Counted from the stretch's first letter, positions 8,844 to 18,154 are shown. The stretch is DNA of 64,000 nt from Bacillus sp. FJAT-27245 (GCF_001273955.1 NZ_LIGI01000001.1:1318832-1382831); one strand, 5' to 3'. A program made the numbers and translations. Notes: generated by a model from the sequence alone, not told the origin.

Positions 8844-9635
8844 GTGTTTATCAAATAGTAAAAAGAAAAGAGGACATTATGATATGTCATAGAAGACCAA
8901 AATGCAAAGCGTTCCTTTTTTGTGAAAAGTGGCCGCTTTTCGTTTTAGGAAAGTTGAACTAGCGGTTTTTATAAGGCCATATCCCTTTTTCGGTTAAAAT
9001 ACGCCAAAGACAGCCCGCTATAAATCGTCCGAATTAGTTTTCTTAGGAAGTTTACAAATATATCCGGAATTTAAGGGCAGATATCCGGGATTAATAAATT
9101 ATATCCGGGATTAAAAGACGTGTTACCGGATTTGTCACAATTTACCCGTTTTATGGAATTTAGGAACCCGAAGACTGGTTAATCAGCGTATTCACTCTTC
9201 TTTCTGCTTTGAGAGCCGCCGCTGCAGTCCTTCCAAACCCTGATGCTGCAGATAAGGACACGTTAACTTCTCCCATCCGGAATCCCTCTTTAGTCACGTT
9301 CCCCCATAACATGCAGCCGCAACAATTTTCGTCAAAACTTTCACGTTTTCGTCAAAGTTTCTAAATTCATGATGCGATTTATCTACTATACTCAATATAT
9401 AAGAAAATCACTGTGGCCAGTGTGGAATTGTAAAAAACTGTAGAGTATTTTCCCGTCTTCCACATGCATGAACAGCATATTGGCTGTCTTATTGTGAAAT
9501 AGTGAGCAAACTAAAAGGGGAATTCCTTTAGAAAAGCTTATCCGCCGGGAAATGAAAACCTGTTTACACTTATATGCTTGTTCAACAGTGAGCATAATAC
9601 TCTATAAGGAAGATATTGAAGGGAGTTTATGAATT
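8844..9635. other. Long intergenic region with short tandem repeats and no clear gene
   Basis: No convincing gene is present. Positions 9060-9140 hold an imperfect cluster of about 20-24 bp units built on ATATCCGGGATTAA. Positions 9326-9362 contain two copies of TTTTCGTCAAA. A 50-codon minus-strand ORF (9160-9312) has protein-like composition but no ribosome binding site or recognisable family. A promoter for the operon starting at 9636 should lie near 9578-9606, where TTGTTC and TCTATA are spaced by 17 bases; this is weak. Confidence 0.5.
9060..9140. repeat. Short imperfect tandem repeat, about 21 bp
   Basis: Units start at 9060, 9081 and 9101 with ATATCCGGAATTTAA, ATATCCGGGATTAA and ATATCCGGGATTAA. 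A degenerate ACCGGATTTG follows at about 9125. The unit length is 20-24 bases. This resembles A/T-rich intergenic repeats with a CCGG core seen in Bacillaceae. No coding role is likely. Confidence 0.6.
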
Positions 9636-9857
9636 ATGAAAAATATATTATTCCTGGCCGTACTGTCCGTTTCACTGCTAGGTTGTGAGCAACAGGCAGA
9701 CAACAGCATGAAAGAAAATATTCAATTCATCCCTAATGAGGAGTATGTCGGTGACCCTGCTCCTACAGTAAAAAAGGACATGAAACTAACAATTGAAGAA
9801 AAGGCTGAATTCGAGAAGCTGCAAAAGGAAATCCAGAAAGAAAAAGAGGCCGAATGA
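9636..9857 (+). CDS. Small lipoprotein leading the molybdoenzyme operon
   Basis: This 73-residue protein has a lipoprotein signal peptide ending in the lipobox LLGC (Cys17) and a charged tail rich in Glu and Lys (LTIEEKAEFEKLQKEIQ), likely helical. The ATG follows GGGAG. The stop at 9857 lies 1 base before the TorD start, so it is first in the operon. The family is not recognised. Being membrane-anchored outside the cell, next to a Tat-exported enzyme, it may help assembly or retention of the complex; this is inference from position only. Confidence 0.75.
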   Translation: MKNILFLAVLSVSLLGCEQQADNSMKENIQFIPNEEYVGDPAPTVKKDMKLTIEEKAEFEKLQKEIQKEKEAE

Positions 9858-9858
9858 T

Positions 9859-10482
9859 ATGGCTGCCATAAAAGAAACAGTGATGACACTAGAAGAACGG
9901 TTGTTGTATTATCAGTTGTTTTGCCATTACTATCGTGGGGATTTACTCCAGTTTGGAACAAAAGAATGGGGAAGTCTCGTGCAAATTTTAAGAGAATACA
10001 AGCTTGCAAGAATAAATGGTGAGGCAGAAAAAGCCATTCAATTCTTTGAAGAGGCCGATGATGTCGACTTCCAAACATTCCCATACGATTACAACCGTTT
10101 ATTTGTAGGCCCGAATAAGTTGCTGGCGTCGCCGTATGAATCGAGTTACCGGAATGTTGAGGGGACTGTTTTGCAGCAGGAAACATTGAAGGTACGGAAT
10201 TTTTACCATCATGCCGGGCTTCAGGTTGCCGATGAAGGCCAGATGCCGGATGACCACATCCAATTCGAATTGGAACTGATCCTGCACCTCTTAAATGAAC
10301 AAGCGAACGGGGATAATGGCCAGCTTTATAAGATGTTTCTTGAAAGTCATCTTTTGCAATGGGCATTTGAACACTGCGCACGGATTGTCAAAAACAGTAC
10401 TAATCCTATTACCCGTGCGATGGCCATTTTACTAAAAGAATTCTTGCATCTCGAAAAAAAGATGATCGAAGGTGAAGATTGA
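9859..10482 (+). CDS. TorD/DmsD-family molybdoenzyme chaperone
   Basis: The 207-residue all-helical protein fits the TorD/DmsD/NarJ family of cytoplasmic chaperones that bind the Tat leader and insert the molybdenum cofactor. The conserved family core is visible as YDYNRLFVGPNKLLASPYES. A second helical segment (MPDDHIQFELELILHLLN) matches the H-x-x-x-E-L-x-x-M/L-region of the family. I chose ATG 9859 because it follows GAGG and lies 1 base after the lipoprotein stop. The longer ORF would add a Lys/Arg-rich, unsupported N-terminus. The TGATG junction couples it to the catalytic subunit. Confidence 0.88.
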   Translation: MAAIKETVMTLEERLLYYQLFCHYYRGDLLQFGTKEWGSLVQILREYKLARINGEAEKAIQFFEEADDVDFQTFPYDYNRLFVGPNKLLASPYESSYRNVEGTVLQQETLKVRNFYHHAGLQVADEGQMPDDHIQFELELILHLLNEQANGDNGQLYKMFLESHLLQWAFEHCARIVKNSTNPITRAMAILLKEFLHLEKKMIEGED

Positions 10483-12683
10483 TGTTGACTGAAAACTTTA
10501 CACGCCGGACGTTTTTAAAAGGTTCCGCGGCACTTAGTACATTATTTGGGCTTGGGGCGATTGGAAATAAAGCGGCACGGGGGCTTGTCCCGACCGCCAA
10601 AGCGAGCTCAAACGGTAAAAAACAGCATTTCTATAATGCCTGCCCGCGAAATTGTTATGATACGTGTTCGATTGTGACAACAGTCGAGAATGGGAGAATC
10701 ACATTTATTACTGGAAATGAAAACAATAACTATACAAAAGGCCGCCTATGTGTAAAAGGGAATACGTATCCGCGTGTTGTGTACTCACCCGATCGGATTA
10801 AATACCCAATGAGGCAAAAGGGGCGCGGTTCTGGCAATTGGGAACGGATTAGCTGGGATGAGGCTTACACAATCATCGCCAAAAAAATTCTTGAAATTAA
10901 ACGGGAATACGGCAATACGCTGCCAATTTGCTTGAACAAGTACTCAGGCAATTTCAACATTTTAAACTATGCAACAGAAGGAATGCTTTCAAGTATCGGC
11001 TATACAACGAGGGCCCAAGGGACGCCATGTGACCCGGCTGGTTCGGACGCGCAAACATTTGATATGGGAACAGCGTATAACAATGACCCGGAGCAATTTA
11101 TGGATGCCGAGTATATCATTCTTTGGGGTTCTAATCCGGCCTGGACTTCTGCGCATTCGATGTACTTTATTGAACAGGCGAAGGAAAAGGGGACAAAGCT
11201 TGTCGTTATCGACCCGCTCATTACCCAGACGGCCTCAAAGGCAGACGAGTATATCCAACTGAAGGCAAGCACGGACGGCGCACTCGCCCTTGGGATGATT
11301 CGCTATATTTTGGATCATAACCTTCACGATGAAGCATGGGTCAACAGCCATTCGATTGGGTTTTCGGATTTTGTATCTTATGTGAAAAAGAATATTACAG
11401 TTGAATGGGCTGCCGAGAAAACAGGCGTTCCAAAGCCGTTAATTGAACGCATCGCAAGGGAATACGCGACAGCGAAGCCGGGAAATATTTGGATTGGCTT
11501 TGGGATGCAGCGCCATACAAACGGTGGTTCGATGGTCCGGGCGATTGATGCGCTCGCGGCAATGACCGGCAATATCGGAAAGAGGGGCGGCGGAGTTAAT
11601 TATATCGGCGGGGAAACGTGGGGCTTTAATTACCATACGATGGGTTTTGGCGTACCTGAAGGAACACAGGGTGAAGCTGACCGATATGTGAATATGAACA
11701 ATTTCGGTGCGCAAGTTCTGGATGCCAATGACCCGCCGATCAAGATGATGTGGATCGCCTGCCGGAACCCGATCGCCCAGGATCCCGAGCCGAATGTCGT
11801 GAAAAAGGCATTCGAGAAAATGGATCTGGTTGTAACAGCCGATTTGTATATGAACCAAACGGTTGAACTGTCCGATATTGTTCTGCCTGTCACAACCCCG
11901 TTTGAAACTGTAGGGGTTAACGTCAGCTATTGGCATTACTGGTTGAATGCAAATGAGCAGGCCATTAAACCTTTGTATGAAACAAAGAGCGATCTCGAAA
12001 TTGCCATGGGCCTTTCGAAGAAATTAAATGAGCTTGCGCCAGGTTCATGCACATTCCCAGTGTCAGGCTCGCTTGAAGAATGGGTTGAAAAAGAATTTAA
12101 CGATGGCATCAGGGAGTTATTCGGCGTCAAAAGCTGGGATGATCTTCGCAAAAATGGCGGGACCGCAAAGGCGAACGACAAGGTAACGGTTGCGTGGGAA
12201 GACCTTAAGTTCAGGACTCCATCCGGAAAGTACGAGTTTTACTCCAGGAAGGCAGCCGAATATGGCCACCATCCGCTGCCGGTATTTGTCGAGCCATACA
12301 AAGCCGACGGGGAGCATCCGATTCGATGCATGTCCCCACACTGGAAATTGGGCATCCATAGCCAGTTCCAGCATATTGACTGGCTTGATGCAATCCAAAG
12401 CCACCCGTTTGTAGAGATGAATCCTGAATTGGCGAAAAGGTACGGGATTAAAGAAAATGATTTGGTCCATGTGAAAAATGAGGCAGGGTATTTGACGCTG
12501 CCGGCAAAATTAACGAAAACTGTTCCATCTGATACTGTCGTGATGTACGAGGGCTGGTGGAAAGATGTAAATTACACGGAAAACTTCAACGTGAAGGCCA
12601 TTCCCTCGGATATGGGCGACTACAGCAAAGGCCAGCGCGGAATCGCCTTCCATGATAATTTTGTCAAAATCGAAAAAGCATAA
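10482..12683 (+). CDS. Molybdopterin-dependent oxidoreductase, DMSO reductase family catalytic subunit
   Basis: This is the 733-residue catalytic subunit of a respiratory oxidoreductase. A Tat signal (RRTFLKG, residues 8-14) with a hydrophobic stretch predicts export. Cys54, Cys58, Cys62 and Cys90 (C-x3-C-x3-C-x27-C) bind the FS0 [4Fe-4S] cluster. The molybdopterin-binding ILWGSNPA segment follows, and the C-terminal molybdopterin dinucleotide-binding domain starts near residue 610. TPCDPAGSDA (Cys183) is where the Mo ligand is expected, and either the Cys or the Ser could serve. The ATG overlaps the TorD stop. Partners are the DmsB- and DmsC-like proteins downstream. Possible substrates include DMSO, polysulfide or thiosulfate; sequence does not decide. 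Confidence 0.9.
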   Translation: MLTENFTRRTFLKGSAALSTLFGLGAIGNKAARGLVPTAKASSNGKKQHFYNACPRNCYDTCSIVTTVENGRITFITGNENNNYTKGRLCVKGNTYPRVVYSPDRIKYPMRQKGRGSGNWERISWDEAYTIIAKKILEIKREYGNTLPICLNKYSGNFNILNYATEGMLSSIGYTTRAQGTPCDPAGSDAQTFDMGTAYNNDPEQFMDAEYIILWGSNPAWTSAHSMYFIEQAKEKGTKLVVIDPLITQTASKADEYIQLKASTDGALALGMIRYILDHNLHDEAWVNSHSIGFSDFVSYVKKNITVEWAAEKTGVPKPLIERIAREYATAKPGNIWIGFGMQRHTNGGSMVRAIDALAAMTGNIGKRGGGVNYIGGETWGFNYHTMGFGVPEGTQGEADRYVNMNNFGAQVLDANDPPIKMMWIACRNPIAQDPEPNVVKKAFEKMDLVVTADLYMNQTVELSDIVLPVTTPFETVGVNVSYWHYWLNANEQAIKPLYETKSDLEIAMGLSKKLNELAPGSCTFPVSGSLEEWVEKEFNDGIRELFGVKSWDDLRKNGGTAKANDKVTVAWEDLKFRTPSGKYEFYSRKAAEYGHHPLPVFVEPYKADGEHPIRCMSPHWKLGIHSQFQHIDWLDAIQSHPFVEMNPELAKRYGIKENDLVHVKNEAGYLTLPAKLTKTVPSDTVVMYEGWWKDVNYTENFNVKAIPSDMGDYSKGQRGIAFHDNFVKIEKA

Positions 12684-12698
12684 GGAGGAGGGGAGCCA

Positions 12699-13262
12699 AT
12701 GGCCAAAAAATTAGGCTTTTTAGTAAATATCGATCGATGTATCGGCTGCCATGCCTGTGAAATTTCATGCAAAAGCTTTTATCAGCTTGAACCACAGATG
12801 AGAAGGAGAACGGTAAGGGAGCTGCCGGAGGACATGGTCGGTTCTCCCGTCCGCGCCTTTGTATCGACAGCGTGCAACCATTGCGATGAGCCTGCCTGTA
12901 AGAAGGCTTGTCCGGTTGGGGCGTATACGAAGCGCGAGGAGGATGGCATTGTTGTCCATAACCAGGAGCTTTGCATCGGCTGCCAAATGTGCGGAAAGGC
13001 ATGCCCGTTTGGCGTACCGCAATATAATCCTGTTAAAAAGAAAATGGACAAGTGCAGCATGTGCTATGACCGGCTTGATGTAGGCGAATCTCCGATTTGC
13101 GTCTCGAAATGCCCGATGGAGGCAATTGAAATCGTTGATTATAATGAAGTCCAGCCTGCTGGAACGGTGAGCATTGTGCCGACATTTGCCGACCCGTCCA
13201 TTACACATCCTACTACCCAATTCATCTTGCCAAAACCAGGCAAGCAGTTTAGGAGGGCGTAA
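12699..13262 (+). CDS. DmsB-like 4Fe-4S ferredoxin subunit
   Basis: This 187-residue electron-transfer subunit has four cysteine motifs for four [4Fe-4S] clusters: CIGCHACEISCK, CNHCDEPACKKACP, CIGCQMCGKACP and CSMCYDR...CVSKCP. This is the DmsB/NrfC pattern. It should pass electrons between the membrane anchor and the catalytic subunit. The ATG follows a near-perfect AAGGAGGAGG. It lies 15 bases after the catalytic gene. Confidence 0.93.
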   Translation: MAKKLGFLVNIDRCIGCHACEISCKSFYQLEPQMRRRTVRELPEDMVGSPVRAFVSTACNHCDEPACKKACPVGAYTKREEDGIVVHNQELCIGCQMCGKACPFGVPQYNPVKKKMDKCSMCYDRLDVGESPICVSKCPMEAIEIVDYNEVQPAGTVSIVPTFADPSITHPTTQFILPKPGKQFRRA

Positions 13263-13264
13263 CG

Positions 13265-14071
13265 ATGCATGACCTTCCACTAGTCATCTTCACTGTAATT
13301 TCGCAGCTTCTTTTAGGCGGGTTTGTGGCCTTTTGGTGGCTGGATCGAACAAAAGGCGGCATATCGAAAAATACAGGACTGCTGATATTGCTTTCGCTCC
13401 TTGTACTAGGAGGCATTTCACTTTTGGTATCGATGCTCCATTTAGGGCAGCCGCTGCATGCGTACCGTGCTATCTTGAATTTCGGCGTCTCCTGGTTGAG
13501 CCGAGAGATTGTGTTTTATGGGGCATTTCTTGGATTCATACTCCTTTACACATGGTTTTGGTACAAAGGGGATGCCGCAAAGCGGGGCGTAATCGGATGG
13601 ATTGGTTCCGTTATTGGAGTCATCGCAATCTTCTCATCGGCAAAAATTTATATGATCCCGGCGATTCCAGCTTGGGATAGCGCCAATACACTGTTAGCCT
13701 TCTTTTTAACAGCGCTTTTGCTGGGGCCATTATATGTGGCCGCTTGTTTAGCAATCAAAAGGGAGCAGGCGATTAATATTTCACGCCTCTCAATTCCAGC
13801 GCTAGCAGTGGCAGCCATTGTCGGGGTTGTCTATTTTTCCACCTTGCTTGCAGGTCTTCCTGAAGCTGTGGAAACAGCGAAATTAACATTTACGCATGTC
13901 TTCTTCTGGGTAAGGGTCGTGACATTCCTTGCAGCCTCGGCGCTAATGCTTTTATCGTATAAAAATAGCAAATTTCGGAATGTGAAAATCTTTTCGGCAG
14001 CTTTCACAATCCTTCTAGCCAGTGAATGTTTGGGCAGGTTTTTATTTTATGAAACAGCGATCCATTTGTAA
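13265..14071 (+). CDS. DmsC-like membrane anchor subunit
   Basis: The 268-residue protein is almost wholly hydrophobic with about eight membrane segments, fitting the DMSO reductase anchor subunit DmsC, which takes electrons from menaquinol. The MLHLGQPLHAYRAILNFGVSWLSRE segment (split: MLHLGQP, then NFGVSWLSRE) is a recognisable family block carrying the conserved His and Arg. The ATG lies 2 bases after the DmsB-like stop, with GGAGGG inside the preceding gene. Confidence 0.9.
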   Translation: MHDLPLVIFTVISQLLLGGFVAFWWLDRTKGGISKNTGLLILLSLLVLGGISLLVSMLHLGQPLHAYRAILNFGVSWLSREIVFYGAFLGFILLYTWFWYKGDAAKRGVIGWIGSVIGVIAIFSSAKIYMIPAIPAWDSANTLLAFFLTALLLGPLYVAACLAIKREQAINISRLSIPALAVAAIVGVVYFSTLLAGLPEAVETAKLTFTHVFFWVRVVTFLAASALMLLSYKNSKFRNVKIFSAAFTILLASECLGRFLFYETAIHL

Positions 14072-14091
14072 GTAGAACAGGGGGGAAGGAT

Positions 14092-15189
14092 ATGAATCTA
14101 TTAAATTGGGTAAATGTCATCGATAAGAAAATGGCAGTATTGAGTGTGGAGGCCAATCTTTGTACGAAGTTGATTTCTACAAAAAGCACCTGTACGAGCT
14201 GTGTCGATCATTGTCCCAAAAATAGCATATCCTTCGTAAATAAGGATATTGTTATCGCTGGCAGCTGTGTGGATTGCGGCCTTTGCGGGATGGTATGCCC
14301 GACAGGCGCCATAACAATGAATCAGCCCCCTCTCACTCAATTTGTTCAAGAAGTCATCCATAAAAGCGAGCAGCATGAAAAAGTGTACCTCCATTGTGAG
14401 CGGGCGCTAGTTTCAAAAAAAAATGCCGCATCGGTTGCGGTCCCATGCCTGGGAATGATTCCAAAAGAAGCATGGGTGACATTATTGAATAAATGTGAAA
14501 ATCTATCGATCTATCAACCTGAACAGGCATGTACTGATTGTGATATTAGCACGGGCGAAAAATTGTGGAGAAGGGAACTTCAAGCCGGGGAAGCGATTAG
14601 TTGCCAGAAGATGAAGATTACCTCCGAAATAAATGGTTCAAAGGAAAGCGTCGACTATAATGTTGATCGAAGGGATTTTCTTTCTGCTTTCTTTAAGGAA
14701 ATGAAATCAACAAATAAACTGGCAATAAAAGAAATGCTGGGAGGCTCTAACAGGATTCCAACATACCAAGAGAAACTTCAAGCTGACTCCCAGGCGAAGC
14801 TAAAAAAAGAGTGGAACGAAGTAGGCAGTCATCTAATTGAAAAAATGACGCATGAATCAGTGTATCCATTTATGAATAAGCGATCGCTCTTTTTGACGGA
14901 ATTAAAGGGAAATGAAGCGTTGAGTCATCAAGAGGACATTCGTTTGCCTCAAATAAACGAGGATTGCCACTTTTGCGGCGCATGTGCGATTCTTTGTCCG
15001 ACGGAAGCCCTGACGATGAAAACAGAACACGGCCTGCAAACAATCACGTTACACCCGTATAAATGCGTGGACTGTTCTTTATGTGAACAAATTTGCTACA
15101 CAAAAAACATTCAATTACAACAAGCCAAAAACCTAACACTTCTTGAAAATAAAATTACATTAGCGGAGAAGAACAGGCAGGGCTTATAA
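14092..15189 (+). CDS. 4Fe-4S dicluster protein of the molybdoenzyme operon
   Basis: This 365-residue soluble iron-sulfur protein has cysteine motifs at both ends. N-terminal motifs are CTSCVDHCP (with an extra upstream Cys) and CVDCGLCGMVCP. C-terminal motifs are CHFCGACAILCP and CVDCSLCEQICY. The middle region has CLGM and CTDC but no known fold that I can name. The last motif lacks the usual CP ending. The ATG follows GGGGGAAGG. As the last gene of the operon it may be a cytoplasmic electron carrier or cluster-assembly factor for the molybdoenzyme; NapF-like or MobA-associated roles are possible alternatives. Confidence 0.82.
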   Translation: MNLLNWVNVIDKKMAVLSVEANLCTKLISTKSTCTSCVDHCPKNSISFVNKDIVIAGSCVDCGLCGMVCPTGAITMNQPPLTQFVQEVIHKSEQHEKVYLHCERALVSKKNAASVAVPCLGMIPKEAWVTLLNKCENLSIYQPEQACTDCDISTGEKLWRRELQAGEAISCQKMKITSEINGSKESVDYNVDRRDFLSAFFKEMKSTNKLAIKEMLGGSNRIPTYQEKLQADSQAKLKKEWNEVGSHLIEKMTHESVYPFMNKRSLFLTELKGNEALSHQEDIRLPQINEDCHFCGACAILCPTEALTMKTEHGLQTITLHPYKCVDCSLCEQICYTKNIQLQQAKNLTLLENKITLAEKNRQGL

Positions 15190-15383
15190 AAAAAGCTATC
15201 CAAGTGGGATGGGGAGCTAGCGATCGATTGGAATTGCTACACTTATTGCTGCATATTGCAACGGAAAAATTCTTGGATGGATGCTTGCAAATTACCAAAG
15301 AATCTTTCGGCAGTGGTATACAAAAGTGAGAGTGAAGTTGAAGCCTAGCTTTTCGCTTGGATTCAAAACTACGATGATGTAAT

Positions 15384-15418
15384 AGGCATTGGGAAGATAC
15401 CGCTCCCAATGCCTTTTT
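15384..15418 (+). terminator. Terminator after the molybdoenzyme operon
   Basis: AGGCATTGGGA pairs with TCCCAATGCCT and is followed by TTTTT. The 190 bases between the last stop and this hairpin carry no gene that I can support. Confidence 0.8.
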
Positions 15419-15543
15419 CATTAGGTGTTGATGCCACTCAAATGATAACTTCCTTAATTAAAAGCAACTTTATTGAATGTACAATCACCTTTCAGTAATA
15501 TGGACATTATATTGATATTATATAAAAAAGGAGAATCATCAAG

Positions 15544-15924
15544 ATGAGGAAGGTTTATGAGGCAAAGAGCGCAACAGTATCTGGCCCATATTCACATGCG
15601 GTAGATGCAGGAGAATTTGTTTATTTCTCAGGTCAAACAGCAATGAATTCAATTTCAGCGGAAAACCTGAAAGGGGATATTGGAGAACAAACTAAGCAAT
15701 GTTTCAAAAATTTATTTGAGGTATTAGAAGCGGCGGGCCTTAAATCTGATGATGTGGTAAAAGTGAATGTATATTTAACGGATATGAATAATTTTGCTGC
15801 TATGAACGACGTATATAAAACCCAATTTTCCGAACCATATCCAGCAAGGACTTGTGTAGCAGTGTTAGCTTTGCCATTAGGAGCTGAAGTTGAAATCGAA
15901 ATGATTGCCAAAAAAAGAAAATAA
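15544..15924 (+). CDS. RidA family protein (reactive intermediate/imine deaminase)
   Basis: This is a 126-residue RidA/YjgF/UK114 protein of typical length. The conserved arginine is in PYPARTCV and the family signature LPLGAEVEIEMIA is at the C-terminus. RidA proteins hydrolyse reactive enamines and imines, and relatives occur beside pyrimidine and purine catabolic genes. Its position just before the allantoin locus fits such a protective role. The ATG follows AAAGGAG. It has its own terminator, so it is probably monocistronic. An A/T-rich promoter (TTGATATTATATAA) is present just upstream. Confidence 0.9.
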   Translation: MRKVYEAKSATVSGPYSHAVDAGEFVYFSGQTAMNSISAENLKGDIGEQTKQCFKNLFEVLEAAGLKSDDVVKVNVYLTDMNNFAAMNDVYKTQFSEPYPARTCVAVLALPLGAEVEIEMIAKKRK

Positions 15925-15974
15925 ATAAGAAGAGAGGTTCTTCACCAAAAGTGCTGGTTTTAAAAAAGAAGCAT

Positions 15975-16017
15975 AAAAAGGAGTGACTGTTTACATAAAA
16001 CATCACTCCTTTTTATT
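15975..16017 (+). terminator. Terminator after ridA-like gene
   Basis: AAAAAGGAGTGA pairs with TCACTCCTTTTT around a 16-base loop, followed by more T residues. Confidence 0.85.
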
Positions 16018-16100
16018 TTTATGCCAAGCAAGTATGTTACATGATTCATTTAGCAATGTTCAACATATACAAACCGTAGTTGCGTTTAATTTCGAGTGAT

Positions 16101-16380
16101 TTTATCCCGCATTAACGGGCAGTAAGACCCCACTTCAAGATTCCATTGATTAACGAGGTAGAAGGAGGCTAGGAATCAACTGTCCGTAAAAGCCCTATTT
16201 GTAAGGCGCAGTGAAACTTGCTGCTGCCTTTTGGCAGCATAGTTCAACCAATTGGGTTCGTAGTGCCGCTTAATCGTAATACTTTGGCGAATTAGCGGCA
16301 GTAAAACGGGACTAACAATCAATGGGGATGAGGCCCCCCACCGATTTAAGTTTCGTCTTACATAAAAAGGTAAAAGCGCC
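16101..16380. repeat. Non-coding dispersed repeat A
   Basis: This 280-base gene-free block resembles 27519-27690. Shared landmarks are ACGGGC near the left end, TCAACTGTCCGTAAA in the middle, and ATCAATGGGGATGAG (ATCAGTGGGGGATGA in copy B) near the right end. The type is widespread between genes in Bacillaceae and looks like a decayed non-autonomous element. Internal hairpins occur, for example TGCTGCC/GGCAGCA near 16220-16240. I see no transposase. Confidence 0.6.
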
Positions 16381-16472
16381 TGCTTTTCTATTGTTCAAAT
16401 TGTACAAATGGTTGTTCATCTCGATGATTATTTTAAAATAGTTTATGCAGTATCAATAGTCGTGGTTTGTTT

Positions 16473-16520
16473 ATTTTGTTTAATAGACATAATGACCTAA
16501 CTGAAAAACCTATGTATAAT
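16473..16520 (+). promoter_or_regulatory. Candidate activator-dependent promoter of first NCS1 permease
   Basis: A perfect TATAAT (16515-16520) preceded by ATG lacks a good -35 box. The motif ATTTTGTTTAATA lies at 16473-16485, 29 bases upstream. The same motif, spacing and -10 occur before the second NCS1 gene. It resembles the PucR-box consensus (TTGGTTAA core), so PucR control is a reasonable guess. Confidence 0.55.
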
Positions 16521-16756
16521 ACGTATTGTTAATAAAGAAAACGTATTCACGGTGGATAAATTGTTTGGCCTAATGTCCTTTATGGAACTGAAAATTATTT
16601 AACTAATTGGCGTATCGATGGCTATAAAGAAAGCAAATTGATAAAAGGCAACCTCTAGCAATATAAAAATAATTTTACGGTAAGTAAGGTAAAACCTTCC
16701 AATTGGTCAAACCAAATGCGTTTTCGGATACGGCATACATGAAAAGGGGATGAAAT

Positions 16757-18154
16757 ATGTCTACCATAATTGAAAGTTACCATACAAAAGAGACGGAGAT
16801 TGAACGTGTCGCGGGAGTGGATGAATCATTATATCCGAAAACGGATAAGGAAAGGACAGTCAAAGCGAGAGACTATGTTTTCATGTGGATTGGCGACGGC
16901 GTTAATTTAGGTAATATGACGCTGGGGGCCAGTGTCATAGTAGCGGGGGTTGCGACATTAAACATCTTTCAAACAATTTTAGCAGCTGTCATCGCAATTG
17001 CGATCATTTCAACTATTTTTGCACTGAATGATCGTCCCGGCTACAAATTAGGAATTCCATATGTCGTACAGCTTAGAATGTCCTTTGGGACTAAAGGGAC
17101 TGTGATATCGTCACTGCTGCGTGGGGTACCCGCCATCGTATGGTACGGGATTCAAAGCTGGATTGGTGGAACTGCCTTAAATGAAATTGCTAAGATTGTT
17201 ACGGGTGGAAGTTTTGATAACGTTGCTATTTGCTTTGTAGCGCTGCAATTATTTCAGATTGTGCTTTCATTATACGGTTTCCATGCAATTAAATGGGTAG
17301 AGACGGTTGCGTCTGTTGTTTTCATGGCAGCACTCGTTTATGTATTCGGAATTCTTTTAACATCACATAGCGCTGAGATTGCCCAAAACTGGGTTCAGGC
17401 TAAAGGTTCATGGGGCTTGCCGTTCTTCGGACTCATTATGGTCTTTTTAGGGAATTATGCAGGAATTTTTGTAAGTGCCGCTGACTATTCCAGGGAACTT
17501 AAAACTGGTATGAGTGATGGAAAACGCGGGGCATTATACTTTATGCCAATTACCTTATCATATGGTTTTGTTATTATAATCGGGGCAATGCTTGCTGCGG
17601 CAACGGGTGTAACAAATCCTGCAAAAGCACTCCCAATTGTAATCGATAATCCTTATATTTCAGTTTTTGTATCTGCCTTTATTGTAGTTGCGGTTATTGC
17701 AACAAATATGGTTGCTAACATTATTCCGCCAGCTTATGTTATTACATTGCTTACAAAATTAAAGTATAAAGCATCTGTAACGGTAACAGGATTGCTTGCA
17801 TTAGGTGCATTTCCTTGGTTGCTTATCCAGGAGTCATCGTCTAAGGGTCTTAATATGTTCATTCTAATCTATTCCGCATTTTTAGGGCCGGTTATTTCAA
17901 TATTATTAGTCGACTATTATATTTTAAGAAAGCAGAAAGTAAATACTGCAGAATTGTATAAGGAAGATGGTCCTTTTTCTGGGTTTAATCCAGCAGGCTT
18001 GATTGCAATGTTTATCGGTGCAGGCGCTGCGTTCCTAGAGGTTGAGCTAGCATGGATAATCGGTTTAGTCGTAGCAGGTACAGCTTATTATCTTCTATCG
18101 AAGTTCGCCTTTAAGGGCTCAAGCTTTAAAACAGGGACGATTTTTGAGAAGTAG
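16757..18154 (+). CDS. NCS1 family purine/cytosine/allantoin permease
   Basis: This is a 465-residue integral membrane transporter of the nucleobase:cation symporter-1 family with about 12 membrane segments. The family blocks WIGDGVNLGNMTLGA (about residues 43-57), the LRMSFGTKGT loop and VSAADYSRE are visible. It likely imports a purine-ring compound or allantoin using a cation gradient. The ATG follows AAAGGGGATG. It has its own promoter and terminator. A second NCS1 permease follows, so the two probably differ in substrate, for example cytosine/purine versus allantoin. Confidence 0.88.
   Translation: MSTIIESYHTKETEIERVAGVDESLYPKTDKERTVKARDYVFMWIGDGVNLGNMTLGASVIVAGVATLNIFQTILAAVIAIAIISTIFALNDRPGYKLGIPYVVQLRMSFGTKGTVISSLLRGVPAIVWYGIQSWIGGTALNEIAKIVTGGSFDNVAICFVALQLFQIVLSLYGFHAIKWVETVASVVFMAALVYVFGILLTSHSAEIAQNWVQAKGSWGLPFFGLIMVFLGNYAGIFVSAADYSRELKTGMSDGKRGALYFMPITLSYGFVIIIGAMLAAATGVTNPAKALPIVIDNPYISVFVSAFIVVAVIATNMVANIIPPAYVITLLTKLKYKASVTVTGLLALGAFPWLLIQESSSKGLNMFILIYSAFLGPVISILLVDYYILRKQKVNTAELYKEDGPFSGFNPAGLIAMFIGAGAAFLEVELAWIIGLVVAGTAYYLLSKFAFKGSSFKTGTIFEK

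Noticed and set aside
9160..9312. 50-codon minus-strand ORF with protein-like composition (Ala-rich helix)
   Set aside because: No ribosome binding site, no recognisable family and a stop just upstream; could be a remnant but is not supported.
9722..10381. 219-codon minus-strand ORF
   Set aside because: Antisense to the lipoprotein and TorD genes, which have clear family motifs; a frame shadow.
15155..15421. 88-codon minus-strand ORF
   Set aside because: Starts in the terminator region after the iron-sulfur gene, with no ribosome binding site or family.
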